Shown here piece after piece: positions 25,565 through 35,596 of a DNA stretch of 64,000 nt. A program made the translations under genes and the position numbers. A model generated the notes under the pieces. It had not been told where the DNA came from. It made no database searches and saw nothing but the letters and a program-made list of their open reading frames with translations. The DNA comes from Desulfobulbus elongatus DSM 2908. Lineage in GTDB: Bacteria > Desulfobacterota > Desulfobulbia > Desulfobulbales > Desulfobulbaceae. The first letter of the stretch is position 1, and each line of letters begins with the position of its first letter. The DNA is taken from assembly GCF_000621145.1 (NCBI RefSeq), contig NZ_JHZB01000016.1:1-64000 (forward strand), given 5' to 3'.

Positions 25565-28500
25565 GCCATCACCTCGCGTCCGGCGGCCTGCGGGGACACA
25601 TCGCCCCGGCCGGTCAGCCTGAGTACGGTGTCAACGAACTCCTCATCCTTGCACGGCTTGTTCAAGAATGCCCTGGCTCCCAACTGCAGCGCCTTTTCCT
25701 GATGCTTGCCGGACGTCCGCGAGGTCAGCATGACCACCGGAATGTCCTTGCCTCCGGGGACATGGGGCAGTTTTGCGAGGAACTCGAACCCGTTCATCCG
25801 CGGCATCTCGATATCCAGGACAATGCAATCGGGGCGGACTTCCTCCATCTCCAGTTGTTCGATGGCATCCAACCCATCCTTGGCCTCGACCGGTGCCCAG
25901 CCGTTGGCGGTCACCAATCGGCTCATGACGCGGCGGATGGAGATGGAATCGTCGACAATCATCACGGTGAACGTGCTGGGAATCTCCAGGTTGAAGGCGG
26001 TGGCGTCGCCCTGCTCGGCACGGAACGTCGCCTGCACCAGAGCGGGGATGTCCAGTACCGGCACGACGCTGCCATCGCCCATGACCGCGGCCCCGGACAC
26101 GCCGGCAACCGACCGCAGGTGAGGACCGAGCCCCTTGATGACGATTTCTTTTTGCCCGGTGATCTGGGGAATGGCGAGGGCGATGGTCCGCCCGCCGGCA
26201 AACATGTTCAGTACCAGCGAGCCACGTTCTTCCGTATTCTGGTCGGGCACGCCGAGCAGACCGGCCAGCGAATACCAGGGCACCGTCTCGCCGGCGATGC
26301 GGCACGTTCCCTCCTCGATGGAGATGCCATCCTGTTCCAGCCGATGGATATCCTTGATGTCGCTCAGGGCGATGCCATAGGTCACCTCGCCGATCTTCAC
26401 CAGCAACGCCCGGACAACGCCGAGGGTAAGGGGCACGCGCATGACGAAGGTCGTGCCCATGCCGGCCTGGGTTTCCACCGCGATGGAGCCTTGCAGTTCC
26501 CTGACGTTTTCCCTCACCACGTCCATGCCGACGCCGCGACCCGAGATTTCGCTGATCGTCTTGGTGCTGAAGCCCGGATAAAAGATGAGTTCGGTGAGCT
26601 GCTCCTCGTCCATCCGGTCGGCCGCAGTCCCCAGCCCGAAGTTCCGTGCCTTGTCCCGGATAGCGTCGAAATCCAGTCCCCGCCCGTCGTCGCTGAAACG
26701 GATAACGATGTGATTGCCCTCTCTCCGTCCGGACAGGGTGATGGTGGCGACGGCCGGTTTGTCGCAGCCCTTTCGCTCATCAGGCGACTCGACGCCGTGA
26801 TGGATGGCATTGCGGACCAGGTGCATGAACGGATCGGCCAGTTTCTCCCAGACCATGCGGTCGAGTTCGACCCGTTCGCCCTCGATCACCAGGCGAACCC
26901 GCTTGCCCAACCGGGAAGCCACATCGCGCATGGTGCGGCTCAGTCGCGACGACAGGGTCGACATCGGGCTCATGCGGGTACGCATCATCTGGACCTGCAA
27001 CTCACGGATCACCCGGTGCTGGCGGCCGATATCGCCGCCGATGCCGCTGTAAATACCCGCCAGATTGGTGTGAATGGCGGCAACGTCGATCGCCGACTCG
27101 TTGAGGGAACGGATAATCAGGTTCAGTTGGGTGTACCGGTCCAACTCCAGGGCATCGAATTCGGAAAAACTCTGGCTGGCCTTGATGTCGGCCACGGCCT
27201 TGTCGAGGTGGATGAAATGGCGGGACAACTGATCCAGGGCCTTGACTTCGAACTTGGTTTCCAATTCCAGGGCAATGTCCTTCAGCCTCCGGGAAGTCAA
27301 CTCCATCTCTTCCAGCGCTTTCCGGAACAAGCCCATGTTCTGGTCGAAACCACTGATCCCCACCAGCAACTCATTGGCCAGATTGATGAGGATATCGAGC
27401 TGCGCCTGGTTGATCCGGATGGTCCGGGTCGTTTCAGAAACAACGGTCTGTTGGGGGGCGGTCGCATCGGGCTCCTGTCCGGCGCCGTCTCCCGGCAAGG
27501 CCTGCTCCGGCACGACCGCCGTGGCGATCGGCTCTCCGACCGGCGGTTCCTCGGCGGGTGCGTCTTCCCGGGAAATGGCCAGCAGGCGCTGGAGGAGATC
27601 GGTTTGCCTGTCCGCCGCAGCCGTTTCGGGGGCTTCCACCAGCAGGCCCAGGAAATCGAGGGTGCCGGCCAGGGTATCGACCGTCTCCGGATCGAGGTGG
27701 CGGGCACCTTCGTAGAGCCAGTCCAGAAAATCCTCGACACCGTGAGCATAGGCGGCAATGTCCTGCAAACCGATCACCGCGGAAGCGCCTTTGATGGTAT
27801 GCACGGCCCTTCTGATTTTCCGGACCTCCTCTTTCTGCCCGGTATTGAGGACAACCCGATCGCTGATTTCGGCGGCAAGCGTCTGCATCGAGCTATGCAG
27901 TTGCTGGAGATGTTCCTCCGCCTCTTCGAGAAAGCCTTCGCGCAGCAGCTGTTTTTCCTCGTCGTTGAACAACGCGCCCGGCAACGCCCCCTCACCGGAA
28001 CCCCCTTCCCGTGTCCCGGCGGAAGCGGCGGAGGATTCGAGCGCCTCGAGCACCGCCTCGCTCAACACATCCATGCCCTCGCCCGGCGGGAGGACCTGGC
28101 CCCCTTCCATGCAGGCCTGGAGTTCGGCCAACACCGTCTGCGCCCGCTGCTCATCGAACCGCGCCGGAGCCAGGATCATCGTTGCCAGCAGATCCAGAGA
28201 AGCGGACAAGGGCGGCACCATCCGCTGCTCCATGCCGGCCGCGGTTTCGTACAACCAATCGAGCACATCCTCCACCAGGTGGGCGTAGGCGGCGAGATCG
28301 GCAAGACCGATGACTCCGGCCGCCCCCTTGATGGTGTGCACGGACCGCCGGATTGTGCGGACCGTTTCCCGCAGGTCGCCAACCATGGGTACGGTGCCGA
28401 TGACCCGGGTTTCCAAGGTCTGCATCGACTGGTGCAACACCTCCAGATGTTCTTCCGCTTCGACCCGGAACTCGGCCATCAGTTCGTCGTCGGGCGCCAT

Positions 28501-28965
28501 TGCCGCTGCCCCGGACGAAAGCGCCTCGTCAACGATGGGTTCCTGCATGGCATCAAGGGGAAACAACTCGTCCGGACAGGAATCGAGGCCGCTGAAATCG
28601 GCCTCGGTGAGGGCGGTCAGCCGGGCCTCGTCTACCGGGATTCCCTGTTGGAGATCGTGGCAGTAGTGCTCGATGCGGCCGACAGTCGCCTCCATGACGG
28701 CACAGGCCTCGGCGGAGAGCGCCTGCCGCTCCTCCAATGTCCGTTCCAGGGCGGTCTCCATGCAGCCGGCAATCCGGCTGAGGCCGTGAATGCCGACCAT
28801 GGAGGAAGCGCCCCGGATGATGTGCGCCAGCCGGTACAGTTCCTCCAGGGTATCCCGCTTCCGCGGATCCACCCGAAGTTCCCCGATGGCGGCTTTCATG
28901 GTCGGGACATACGTCTGCACCTCCTCGACGTATCCCGCAAAAAAATCGTTCCTGTCCTGCGCCAT
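25561..28965 (-). CDS. cheA: CheA-type kinase with three HPt domains and C-terminal receiver
   Basis: 1134 residues. Three histidine-phosphotransfer domains carry candidate phospho-His at H48 (RLAHIIRGASS), H210 (SVHTIKGAAG) and H389 (AVHTIKGASA). A linker is followed by the dimerisation/ATPase region (~500-830, with LVRNAIHHGVESPDER, DDGRGLDF and GRGVGMDVV), a CheW-like regulatory domain (~835-980) and a receiver with Asp in LDIEMPRMNGFEF. The layout resembles ChpA-type kinases of twitching or alternative-function chemosensory systems, with fewer HPt domains. ATG after GGGAGCAAGGTA. It would phosphorylate its own receiver and the stand-alone receivers upstream in the operon. Confidence 0.95.
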   Translation of the reverse strand: MAQDRNDFFAGYVEEVQTYVPTMKAAIGELRVDPRKRDTLEELYRLAHIIRGASSMVGIHGLSRIAGCMETALERTLEERQALSAEACAVMEATVGRIEHYCHDLQQGIPVDEARLTALTEADFSGLDSCPDELFPLDAMQEPIVDEALSSGAAAMAPDDELMAEFRVEAEEHLEVLHQSMQTLETRVIGTVPMVGDLRETVRTIRRSVHTIKGAAGVIGLADLAAYAHLVEDVLDWLYETAAGMEQRMVPPLSASLDLLATMILAPARFDEQRAQTVLAELQACMEGGQVLPPGEGMDVLSEAVLEALESSAASAGTREGGSGEGALPGALFNDEEKQLLREGFLEEAEEHLQQLHSSMQTLAAEISDRVVLNTGQKEEVRKIRRAVHTIKGASAVIGLQDIAAYAHGVEDFLDWLYEGARHLDPETVDTLAGTLDFLGLLVEAPETAAADRQTDLLQRLLAISREDAPAEEPPVGEPIATAVVPEQALPGDGAGQEPDATAPQQTVVSETTRTIRINQAQLDILINLANELLVGISGFDQNMGLFRKALEEMELTSRRLKDIALELETKFEVKALDQLSRHFIHLDKAVADIKASQSFSEFDALELDRYTQLNLIIRSLNESAIDVAAIHTNLAGIYSGIGGDIGRQHRVIRELQVQMMRTRMSPMSTLSSRLSRTMRDVASRLGKRVRLVIEGERVELDRMVWEKLADPFMHLVRNAIHHGVESPDERKGCDKPAVATITLSGRREGNHIVIRFSDDGRGLDFDAIRDKARNFGLGTAADRMDEEQLTELIFYPGFSTKTISEISGRGVGMDVVRENVRELQGSIAVETQAGMGTTFVMRVPLTLGVVRALLVKIGEVTYGIALSDIKDIHRLEQDGISIEEGTCRIAGETVPWYSLAGLLGVPDQNTEERGSLVLNMFAGGRTIALAIPQITGQKEIVIKGLGPHLRSVAGVSGAAVMGDGSVVPVLDIPALVQATFRAEQGDATAFNLEIPSTFTVMIVDDSISIRRVMSRLVTANGWAPVEAKDGLDAIEQLEMEEVRPDCIVLDIEMPRMNGFEFLAKLPHVPGGKDIPVVMLTSRTSGKHQEKALQLGARAFLNKPCKDEEFVDTVLRLTGRGDVSPQAAGREVMA

Positions 28966-29008
28966 TACCTTGCTCCCGATACAGCAGTTTGCAGTCGGCT
29001 CACCGTGA

Positions 29009-29608
29009 TCATTGCCATTCCCGAATCAGGGGCGAGGAACCGAGCCTTTCACCGTCGAGGATATGAACCGTTCGGTCGTCCATGGTATACACCCCTTTGA
29101 AGAAGGGGGCCAACCGAGCCAGATGCCCCCTTTGTTCGGGTTCATAGGCAACCAACGGATCGCGTTGTTCATCCAGGTTGACGACGCCGGTGATCCGGTC
29201 GGCCATCAGACAGAACTTCAATTCCTGCCGCTGGAAAAGGACATAGGATCGTCGCAGGTGATACCGCTCCTCCCTGATGCCGAAGAGCAGGCAGCAATCG
29301 ATCACCGACAGGATTTCTCCCCGGATCTGCACGATGCCCCTGATCCATGGGGGAAGATTCGGCAGAGGGGTCACTGCCGGCAGGTAACCGATTTCCTGAA
29401 TCGAATCGATGGCGAGCGCCATTTCGTCATTTCCCAGCAGGAAAGCGATGTAGGGCTTCTTTTTCCTGATGTTCCGCGACGCCCGTTCCTTCAACAGGGC
29501 CGCATCGAGCGCGAGTTCCTGCGCGGTTTCGCGGTCGATGGCGGCGAGCAGCGTCTGCAGGGAGTTTTCCTGCCCTTCGGTATCCGGGCGATGGGACAAG
29601 TCGGCCAT
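29009..29608 (-). CDS. cheW: CheW-type coupling protein with N-terminal extension
   Basis: About 199 residues from the ATG at 29608 (GAGGCAGCC upstream). The N-terminal ~55 residues are charged and helical (TLLAAIDRETAQELALDAAL). The CheW domain follows: YIAFLLGNDEMALAIDSIQE, PPWIRGIVQIRGEILSVIDC, and a DRITGVVNLDEQ second lobe. It is the most canonical CheW of the operon and is likely the main receptor-kinase coupler. It lies 43 bases upstream of cheA on the same strand. Confidence 0.9.
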   Translation of the reverse strand: MADLSHRPDTEGQENSLQTLLAAIDRETAQELALDAALLKERASRNIRKKKPYIAFLLGNDEMALAIDSIQEIGYLPAVTPLPNLPPWIRGIVQIRGEILSVIDCCLLFGIREERYHLRRSYVLFQRQELKFCLMADRITGVVNLDEQRDPLVAYEPEQRGHLARLAPFFKGVYTMDDRTVHILDGERLGSSPLIREWQ

Positions 29609-29656
29609 TGGCTGCCTCATTCAATGCGTCCGTCGAACACAACCATGCGAGTGCGC

Positions 29657-30019
29657 TCAGGACAGCAGTTTGACGGCGTTGGCGAACAACTCGGCGCTGT
29701 CGAAGGGTTTGGTCATATAGACGTCCGCCCCCTGTTTCTTTCCCCAGAACTCGTCGCTTTTCTGGTTCTTCGACGTCAGGAGGATAACGGGCAGGTCCTG
29801 CCTCATGGTCTTGATCTTCCTGCACGCCTGAAAACCGTTCAGCTTGGGCATGATCACATCCAGCACGACCAGGTTGGGGTTTTCGGTCTCCACCATGGCC
29901 ACCGCCTCCTCGCCATCCATTGCGGTGACGACCTGAAACCCGTTCTCCTCGAACGGGGCCCGCATCATATTCAGTTGGGTGGGACTGTCGTCGACAACCA
30001 GAATTTTCCCTTTGGCCAT
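29657..30019 (-). CDS. stand-alone receiver protein (PilH/CheY-like)
   Basis: 120 residues from the ATG at 30019, after AAGGAGAGCGCC. The receiver fold is complete: VVDDSPTQLNMMRAPFEENG, phospho-acceptor Asp in LVVLDVIMPKLNGFQACRKI, switch Thr in ILLTSKNQ and Lys in VYMTKPFDS. There is no output domain. It resembles PilH of the Pil-Chp system by sequence style and by position next to a second receiver protein, cheW and cheA. Confidence 0.9.
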   Translation of the reverse strand: MAKGKILVVDDSPTQLNMMRAPFEENGFQVVTAMDGEEAVAMVETENPNLVVLDVIMPKLNGFQACRKIKTMRQDLPVILLTSKNQKSDEFWGKKQGADVYMTKPFDSAELFANAVKLLS

Positions 30020-30070
30020 GGCGCTCTCCTTATGGTTCGTTTTCTTTTGCAAGGTGTCTATGCAGAATGG

Positions 30071-31468
30071 TCACACGTATTTTTGAATCTCGGCGATCAT
30101 CATGTCCGGATCGAACGGTTTGGTGAGATAGGCGGAGGAGCCCGCCATCTTGCCTTTCATCTTGTTGATGAAGCCATCCTTGCTGGTGAGCATGATCACC
30201 GGTATATCCTTGAATTCCCTGTTTCCCTTGATGATCGACAGGATCTTGTAGCCGTCCATCTTCGGCAGAATGACATCGAGCATGATCAAATCGGGCCGTT
30301 CCTCGCTGATCTTGCTCAGGGCCTCGAGACCGTCCGCCGCCTCCACCACCCGGTATCCCTGACGGCTGAGGGTGATGGAGATGACCTTTCTGGTGGTGGA
30401 ACTGTCCTCCACCACCAAAATCATTTTCCGCTCGGCCATCGTGGAGGTATCGACGACCTCGTCGGACATTGCGGCGGGGACGACCTCGACCTTGCCGCGC
30501 ACCGGCTGCTCTTCCAGAGACCGGTGGGCCAAATGATCGAGCAGCAGTTTCAACTGATTGGCGAACAGGGCCTTGTCCGGGGCCATTTTCGCCGTCTTGT
30601 CGAGGTAGGCCAGGGCATCCTGGAAATTGCGGTTGTTGACGCTGATCAGGCCCAGGCAATAGAGAGAAATGAGACTGCGGGGATATTTCCGCAGAATGCG
30701 GGTATAACGCTGCCGAGCCTTTTCGAGCCAGCCCGTGTCGACCGATCCCGACTGCACCAGGGTTTCGCGGGTGATGACCAGATGCCCCCGGCAGTACCTG
30801 CAGGTGGCGGCGCCTTTATTGAGGGGAGCCCAACAGAAATAACACTTGCGGACCACATCGTCGGTCAGATGAGCCGAGACGGCAGCGAATTTGTTGTGCT
30901 CTTCCTTGACCATCGGATCGTCGGCATCAAGGCTCGCCGCCATTTTCAGGGCCTTCTTCATGATTTCCACATTGCCCTGGATACGGGAATACCAGACCCA
31001 GGCAGCGGCGTTGTTGCGGTTTTTCTTCAGATATTGGACAAGATCGACATGCGCTTCCTTGTATTGCTGCTGTTCCGCCTTTTCAATGGCGGTCGCAAGC
31101 AGGGCTTCACCGGATTCGTCAAGGGCGCTTTTCCGTTCGTCCTTGAGTTTTGAAACCTCGAGCAGGATATTGATGAGCGAGTTATTGATCGTCCTGGGAA
31201 CGGTGCGCAGAGGGAACAATTCTATCTGAATGTCATCCCAGAGAAGAATCTCGATTGCCGCCTTCAATCCGCTCAACCTGCCGAGTTCGGCGTGAACGAG
31301 TTCTCCATTCTCTATATCGAGCGTGCCGACATTGCTTTCCCTCGTCACATGCAATGTCTGCGACTTCTTCTCCATGGCAAAAATCTGCACGATATTGTCC
31401 AGGGAGAATCCATCGATTTTTTTCGTTTTCGTCACCATCGCATTTTTCCGGAAACTGCTGTTCTCCAT
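30071..31468 (-). CDS. DUF4388-TPR-zinc ribbon-receiver protein heading the chemosensory operon
   Basis: 465 residues from the ATG at 31468, which has AAGAAG upstream. Residues ~15-105 match the DUF4388/PATAN-like domain (SLDNIVQIFAMEKKSQTLHV, NGELVHAELGRLSGLKAA). A helical TPR-like region (~115-200) follows. A double-CxxC zinc ribbon (CYFCWAPLNKGAATCRYC) lies near 210-235, then a second TPR-like part, and a C-terminal receiver (VVEDSSTTRKVISITLSRQG, Asp in LIMLDVILPKMDGYK). Receiver sequence is PilG-like. The protein would couple phosphorylation to protein-protein contacts made by its N-terminal domains. This combination with a zinc ribbon is not one I recognise as standard. Confidence 0.87.
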   Translation of the reverse strand: MENSSFRKNAMVTKTKKIDGFSLDNIVQIFAMEKKSQTLHVTRESNVGTLDIENGELVHAELGRLSGLKAAIEILLWDDIQIELFPLRTVPRTINNSLINILLEVSKLKDERKSALDESGEALLATAIEKAEQQQYKEAHVDLVQYLKKNRNNAAAWVWYSRIQGNVEIMKKALKMAASLDADDPMVKEEHNKFAAVSAHLTDDVVRKCYFCWAPLNKGAATCRYCRGHLVITRETLVQSGSVDTGWLEKARQRYTRILRKYPRSLISLYCLGLISVNNRNFQDALAYLDKTAKMAPDKALFANQLKLLLDHLAHRSLEEQPVRGKVEVVPAAMSDEVVDTSTMAERKMILVVEDSSTTRKVISITLSRQGYRVVEAADGLEALSKISEERPDLIMLDVILPKMDGYKILSIIKGNREFKDIPVIMLTSKDGFINKMKGKMAGSSAYLTKPFDPDMMIAEIQKYV

Positions 31469-31475
31469 TGTTATT

Positions 31476-31491
31476 CTTCTTTTATAAGAAG
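31476..31491 (-). promoter_or_regulatory. hairpin overlapping the ribosome-binding site of the operon's first gene
   Basis: CTTCTTTTATAAGAAG is an inverted repeat with 6-bp arms. The arm next to the start codon contains the AAGAAG Shine-Dalgarno, seven bases upstream of the ATG on the minus strand. Folding would hide the site, so initiation may be temperature- or protein-dependent. Confidence 0.35.
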
Positions 31492-31952
31492 CATTTCCCA
31501 TCCCCCAGCACGGGACATGAACAACGCAGAACAAAGAATCAGCCGCACACCACTGGCAACACTCGGAAAACCGCCCGCAACCGGCAATTGCATAATCGCA
31601 GCAGCTGTCGAACAGCCGGCTCGTCCGGCACCGCCAGCAATGGTATGGATATTCGAAACACTACGGAGAGCAGAGCAATTTCCATTCCCGGCAAGCCGGG
31701 TGCGGTCTGTCAACCTGCATGCAGAGGCGGAAATCGCGGTGAGGTGAACGACGTTGCGTCAAAAACGGTGTTGAAAAATGCGTTGCCCCACTTTGAACTC
31801 CTCAGGGTCAATTGTGTGGGCAAAAAAAATAAAAATCAAAAAGAAAGTGCACGCCATGGGGCTGCCGAACGGGCATGGGCCTTCGCTGTCACCCGATTTT
31901 GCTTGTCCCCCAAGGAAATACGGACAATGGACGGCATGCGCGCCAATATTTG
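31492..31952. other. intergenic region between chemosensory operon and pepF
   Basis: About 460 bases with no credible gene; open frames here lack ribosome-binding sites and coding character. The part next to the operon presumably holds its promoter, but no clear -35/-10 pair stands out. Near 31815-31845 the minus strand has a long T-rich stretch that may end pepF transcription. Confidence 0.5.
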
Positions 31953-33749
31953 TCACTTATTGACAATAATCGTCATCTCCTGCTCGGCTTCTGCCAGCAT
32001 CCGGTCGATGAGAGTAAGGCCACCCTGCCAAAACGCCGCATCATCGAGATCGATACCGAAAGGACGGACGAGGTCGTAGGGCGAACCGCTGCCTCCGGCT
32101 CGCAGCAACTCCAGGTAGCGGTCGACAAAGCGTTCCCCTTCCTCCTGATAACGGGCATAGAGCGCCAGGACCAGCAGTTCGCCGAAGGCGTACGAATACA
32201 CGTAGCCGGGCGTGCTGAGAAAGTGGGAAATATAGGCCCACCACAGGCCATAGTCGTCCCGCAGGGTCACCGCATCGCCGAACATCGGCCGCTGGGTTTC
32301 CAGCCACAGGGCTGCGAACTGGTCCGCCGACAACTCGCCCTGCTGCCGTCTGGAGGTGTGCATCGCCGCCTCGAACCGGTTCATGGCCACCTGGCGGAAG
32401 ACCGTGGCGAAAATCGACTCCAGCTTCTGGCAGATGAAGGCCAGCCTCGCTTTTGGCGCCAGCAGACCGACCTGGGCCTTGAACACCAGCAGTTCGGCGA
32501 AGACCGAGGCGGTCTCGGCCAGGACCAGCGGTGTATCGCTGTTGTAGAACCCCTGTTCCGCCGCCAGGAACTGATGGACGCCATGGCCCAGCTCGTGCGC
32601 CACGGTGGCGACGTCGCGCATGTTGCCGGTGTAGTTGACCAAAAGGTAGGGATGGGCCTCCGGAACACAGGGATGGGCAAAGGCGCCGCCCCGTTTGCCC
32701 GCGAGGATGGGGGCATGGATCCAGCGTTCAGCGAAGAACCGCTCGCCGATGGCCGCCATCTCCGGCGAAAAACCGGCAAAGGCCTCGAGGACGATCCGCC
32801 GGCACTGCTCCCAGGGGATGGCCGCTTCCTCGCCGCCGGGCACCGGCGCGTAGCGGTCGTAGTCAAACAGCTCGCCACCACCGAGCAGCCGCCGCTTCAG
32901 GCGGTAATACCGATGGACGATGTCGTACCGGGCAACCACCGCGTCAACCAGGATGGCAACGGTCCGCTCCTCCAGTTCGTTGTTCAGGTTGATGGCGCTG
33001 TCCCAGGCGGGATAGCGGCGCATCCGGTCGGCAATCATCTTCTCGGCGGCCAGAGTGTTGAATACATGGGTCAAGATGTGCAGATTGGCCCTGAGCCCGG
33101 CGGTCAATTCCTCTGCCCCATTCCTGCGCACCTCGCGGTCCGGATGGTAGAGATCGCTCAGCACTTCCTCCTCGGTCCGCTCCCGCGCGCCGAAACGCAG
33201 TTGCCCGAACAGTTTGTCAAACAGGAGATTCCAGGCGCTTCGGCCCACCGGCCTGAGTTCCTGTAACAACTCCTCTTCCCTGTCACTCAACTGATGTGGA
33301 GCGAACCGCCGCAACACCGCGAGATAATGGCGATAGCGGCGCAAGGCGGGTTGGCGCAGCAAGGCTAGCGCCCTCTCCTCGTCGAGCCGGTTCCATTCCA
33401 GACGGAAAAAAACCGTCAGCTTGCCCACCGCGGCCTCCAGTTCCTCGACCTGCTGCAGCAGGGCCGAAGCGGCGGCATCGCCGGTCTGGGTGATGAAATG
33501 GAGATAGGCAAAGGCGCCCAGCCGGGCCAGAAGGGTATCGATGGCCTCCAGATGCCCGACCACCCGATCGAGGCCCCCGGCGTCGAGCGCGGCTATCCGG
33601 CCGGTTGCCTCGGCGGCCAGGCTCTCGGCCATTTCCCGGCAACGGGCTATGTCGTTTTGGATCTCCGGGCCATCCGCGGCCGGATACAAGGCACCGAGAT
33701 CCCACAGTACCGTCGCGGTACCGAGTTGAGTATTGCTATCATGCATCAT
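31953..33749 (-). CDS. pepF: M3-family oligoendopeptidase F
   Basis: About 598 residues. The zinc motif HELGHGVHQF (HExxH) and downstream ETASVFAE with the conserved Glu identify an M3 (thimet-like) metallopeptidase of the PepF type. RWIHAPILAGKRGGAFAHP and GYVYSYAFGELL are also family-typical. It degrades cytoplasmic oligopeptides. The start is set at the tandem ATGs (33749/33746) that overlap the end of the upstream HEPN-LOTUS gene. Longer in-frame sequence upstream is the neighbour read in another frame. The AGGTGATC ribosome site is weak and coupling to the upstream gene is likely. Confidence 0.92.
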   Translation of the reverse strand: MMHDSNTQLGTATVLWDLGALYPAADGPEIQNDIARCREMAESLAAEATGRIAALDAGGLDRVVGHLEAIDTLLARLGAFAYLHFITQTGDAAASALLQQVEELEAAVGKLTVFFRLEWNRLDEERALALLRQPALRRYRHYLAVLRRFAPHQLSDREEELLQELRPVGRSAWNLLFDKLFGQLRFGARERTEEEVLSDLYHPDREVRRNGAEELTAGLRANLHILTHVFNTLAAEKMIADRMRRYPAWDSAINLNNELEERTVAILVDAVVARYDIVHRYYRLKRRLLGGGELFDYDRYAPVPGGEEAAIPWEQCRRIVLEAFAGFSPEMAAIGERFFAERWIHAPILAGKRGGAFAHPCVPEAHPYLLVNYTGNMRDVATVAHELGHGVHQFLAAEQGFYNSDTPLVLAETASVFAELLVFKAQVGLLAPKARLAFICQKLESIFATVFRQVAMNRFEAAMHTSRRQQGELSADQFAALWLETQRPMFGDAVTLRDDYGLWWAYISHFLSTPGYVYSYAFGELLVLALYARYQEEGERFVDRYLELLRAGGSGSPYDLVRPFGIDLDDAAFWQGGLTLIDRMLAEAEQEMTIIVNK

Positions 33750-34737
33750 GATCACCTGAAAATGACATTGTCGCCTGCTCCGAATCGCAACGATCTCCCA
33801 GAGAGACGACGACATCGAGATCTTCCTTCATCACAGTTCCATCCGCATCGGTCAGCCCGGACACGCTTCTACAAAGAGCGCAATTGCCTTTGCCATCAAT
33901 TTCCAGCCAATAGCCGGGCTTGATCCGGTACGCGGCACCCTGTTCATCGATCATATCAAACAGTTCGCTTGCCAGTACAAACGACTTCAGCGAACGGTGC
34001 TTTTTTTTGCTCGCCGTAAATGCCTCCGAGCAATTTCGCTGCAAATAGGCCCCAGCCGCGGCCAACCTGCACCAGCCTTGTCCGCCCGCCTTGCCGAGTC
34101 CCCTTGGGGCTGCATACCAGATCAGATGAACGATTACCAAGTGCCCGGCCGAGTCCAGACCATGAGGCAAGACCTGCATGGCGGGATCGGCAATCATTTG
34201 GGCGAATTTTTGGGTTACCTGATAGAATTGGGTCAAGTCGTGCCGCAGGGTCTGGGCCTCCTTGAACTGGTCGTCGAGAAAGAGCGCCAACCTGCACCAG
34301 CCCACCGGTGAATTGAGATCAAAGTCGGAAAAGAGGTGGTGAACCAGCCGGTTTCGCTTTCCAGCGAGATCATGAAGTCGTCCGGCGAATTCTTTTTGAG
34401 CCTGGCCGTCATCACCAAAGGGACGAAAAATGAAGCGCATCTGCGCCTCACCAGGGGCGAGTTGGTCATCATTAGGTTGGGCTTGCGGTTCGGTCAACAC
34501 CCGCTCGTGAAACAAGCGGCTCAAGCAACCCATGGTCTTGGTGGCGTAAGCGGCGGTTTGCTGCTTGAGCTGTTCCTGCAGCGAGGGATGCTCAGGGTCG
34601 CGGGGGTTGAGGCTGAACTGAAGCCCCTGCCGACTGACAAAATACTTCAGCGCCCCTTCGATCCATTGTAATTCGACGATATTACGACCTATCCGCCGCA
34701 AGGTATCGTCGATGCTCGGAGCATTTTCCGCGGCCAT
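33739..34737 (-). CDS. probable HEPN-LOTUS (OST-HTH) RNA-targeting protein
   Basis: 332 residues from the ATG at 34737; a TTG at 34752 is an alternative. The N-terminal ~190 residues are helical and contain KRNRLVHH, with R128, N129 and H133 in the R-phi-x3-H arrangement of HEPN ribonucleases. Residues ~220-278 (WCRLAAAGAYLQRNCSEAF to AAYRIKPGYW) fit an OST-HTH/LOTUS domain, an RNA-binding fold. The C-terminal ~50 residues have a CALC motif and acidic sequence. The gene follows trpA by 28 bases and overlaps pepF. An RNA cleavage or regulatory function is an inference from these motifs; I know no characterised homologue. Confidence 0.6.
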   Translation of the reverse strand: MAAENAPSIDDTLRRIGRNIVELQWIEGALKYFVSRQGLQFSLNPRDPEHPSLQEQLKQQTAAYATKTMGCLSRLFHERVLTEPQAQPNDDQLAPGEAQMRFIFRPFGDDGQAQKEFAGRLHDLAGKRNRLVHHLFSDFDLNSPVGWCRLALFLDDQFKEAQTLRHDLTQFYQVTQKFAQMIADPAMQVLPHGLDSAGHLVIVHLIWYAAPRGLGKAGGQGWCRLAAAGAYLQRNCSEAFTASKKKHRSLKSFVLASELFDMIDEQGAAYRIKPGYWLEIDGKGNCALCRSVSGLTDADGTVMKEDLDVVVSLGDRCDSEQATMSFSGDHDA

Positions 34738-34765
34738 GTCCTTTGCGGTCAATAACCTGATCGCA

Positions 34766-35548
<783 letters not shown>

Positions 35549-35596
35549 ATCGCACCTCAATAAGAAAAAACCCGCACCGGCGAGAGGCCCAGCCGT

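Noticed and set aside
25702-29100. 1132-codon plus-strand frame antisense to cheA
   Set aside because: The mirror of a real CheA frame; it has no domain logic and is His/Gly/Asp/Arg-rich.
31255-32079. Long plus-strand frame across the gap between the chemosensory operon and pepF
   Set aside because: It overlaps the 3' end of pepF and the 5' end of the receiver gene in antisense, has low-complexity Arg/Ser composition, and has no start signal.
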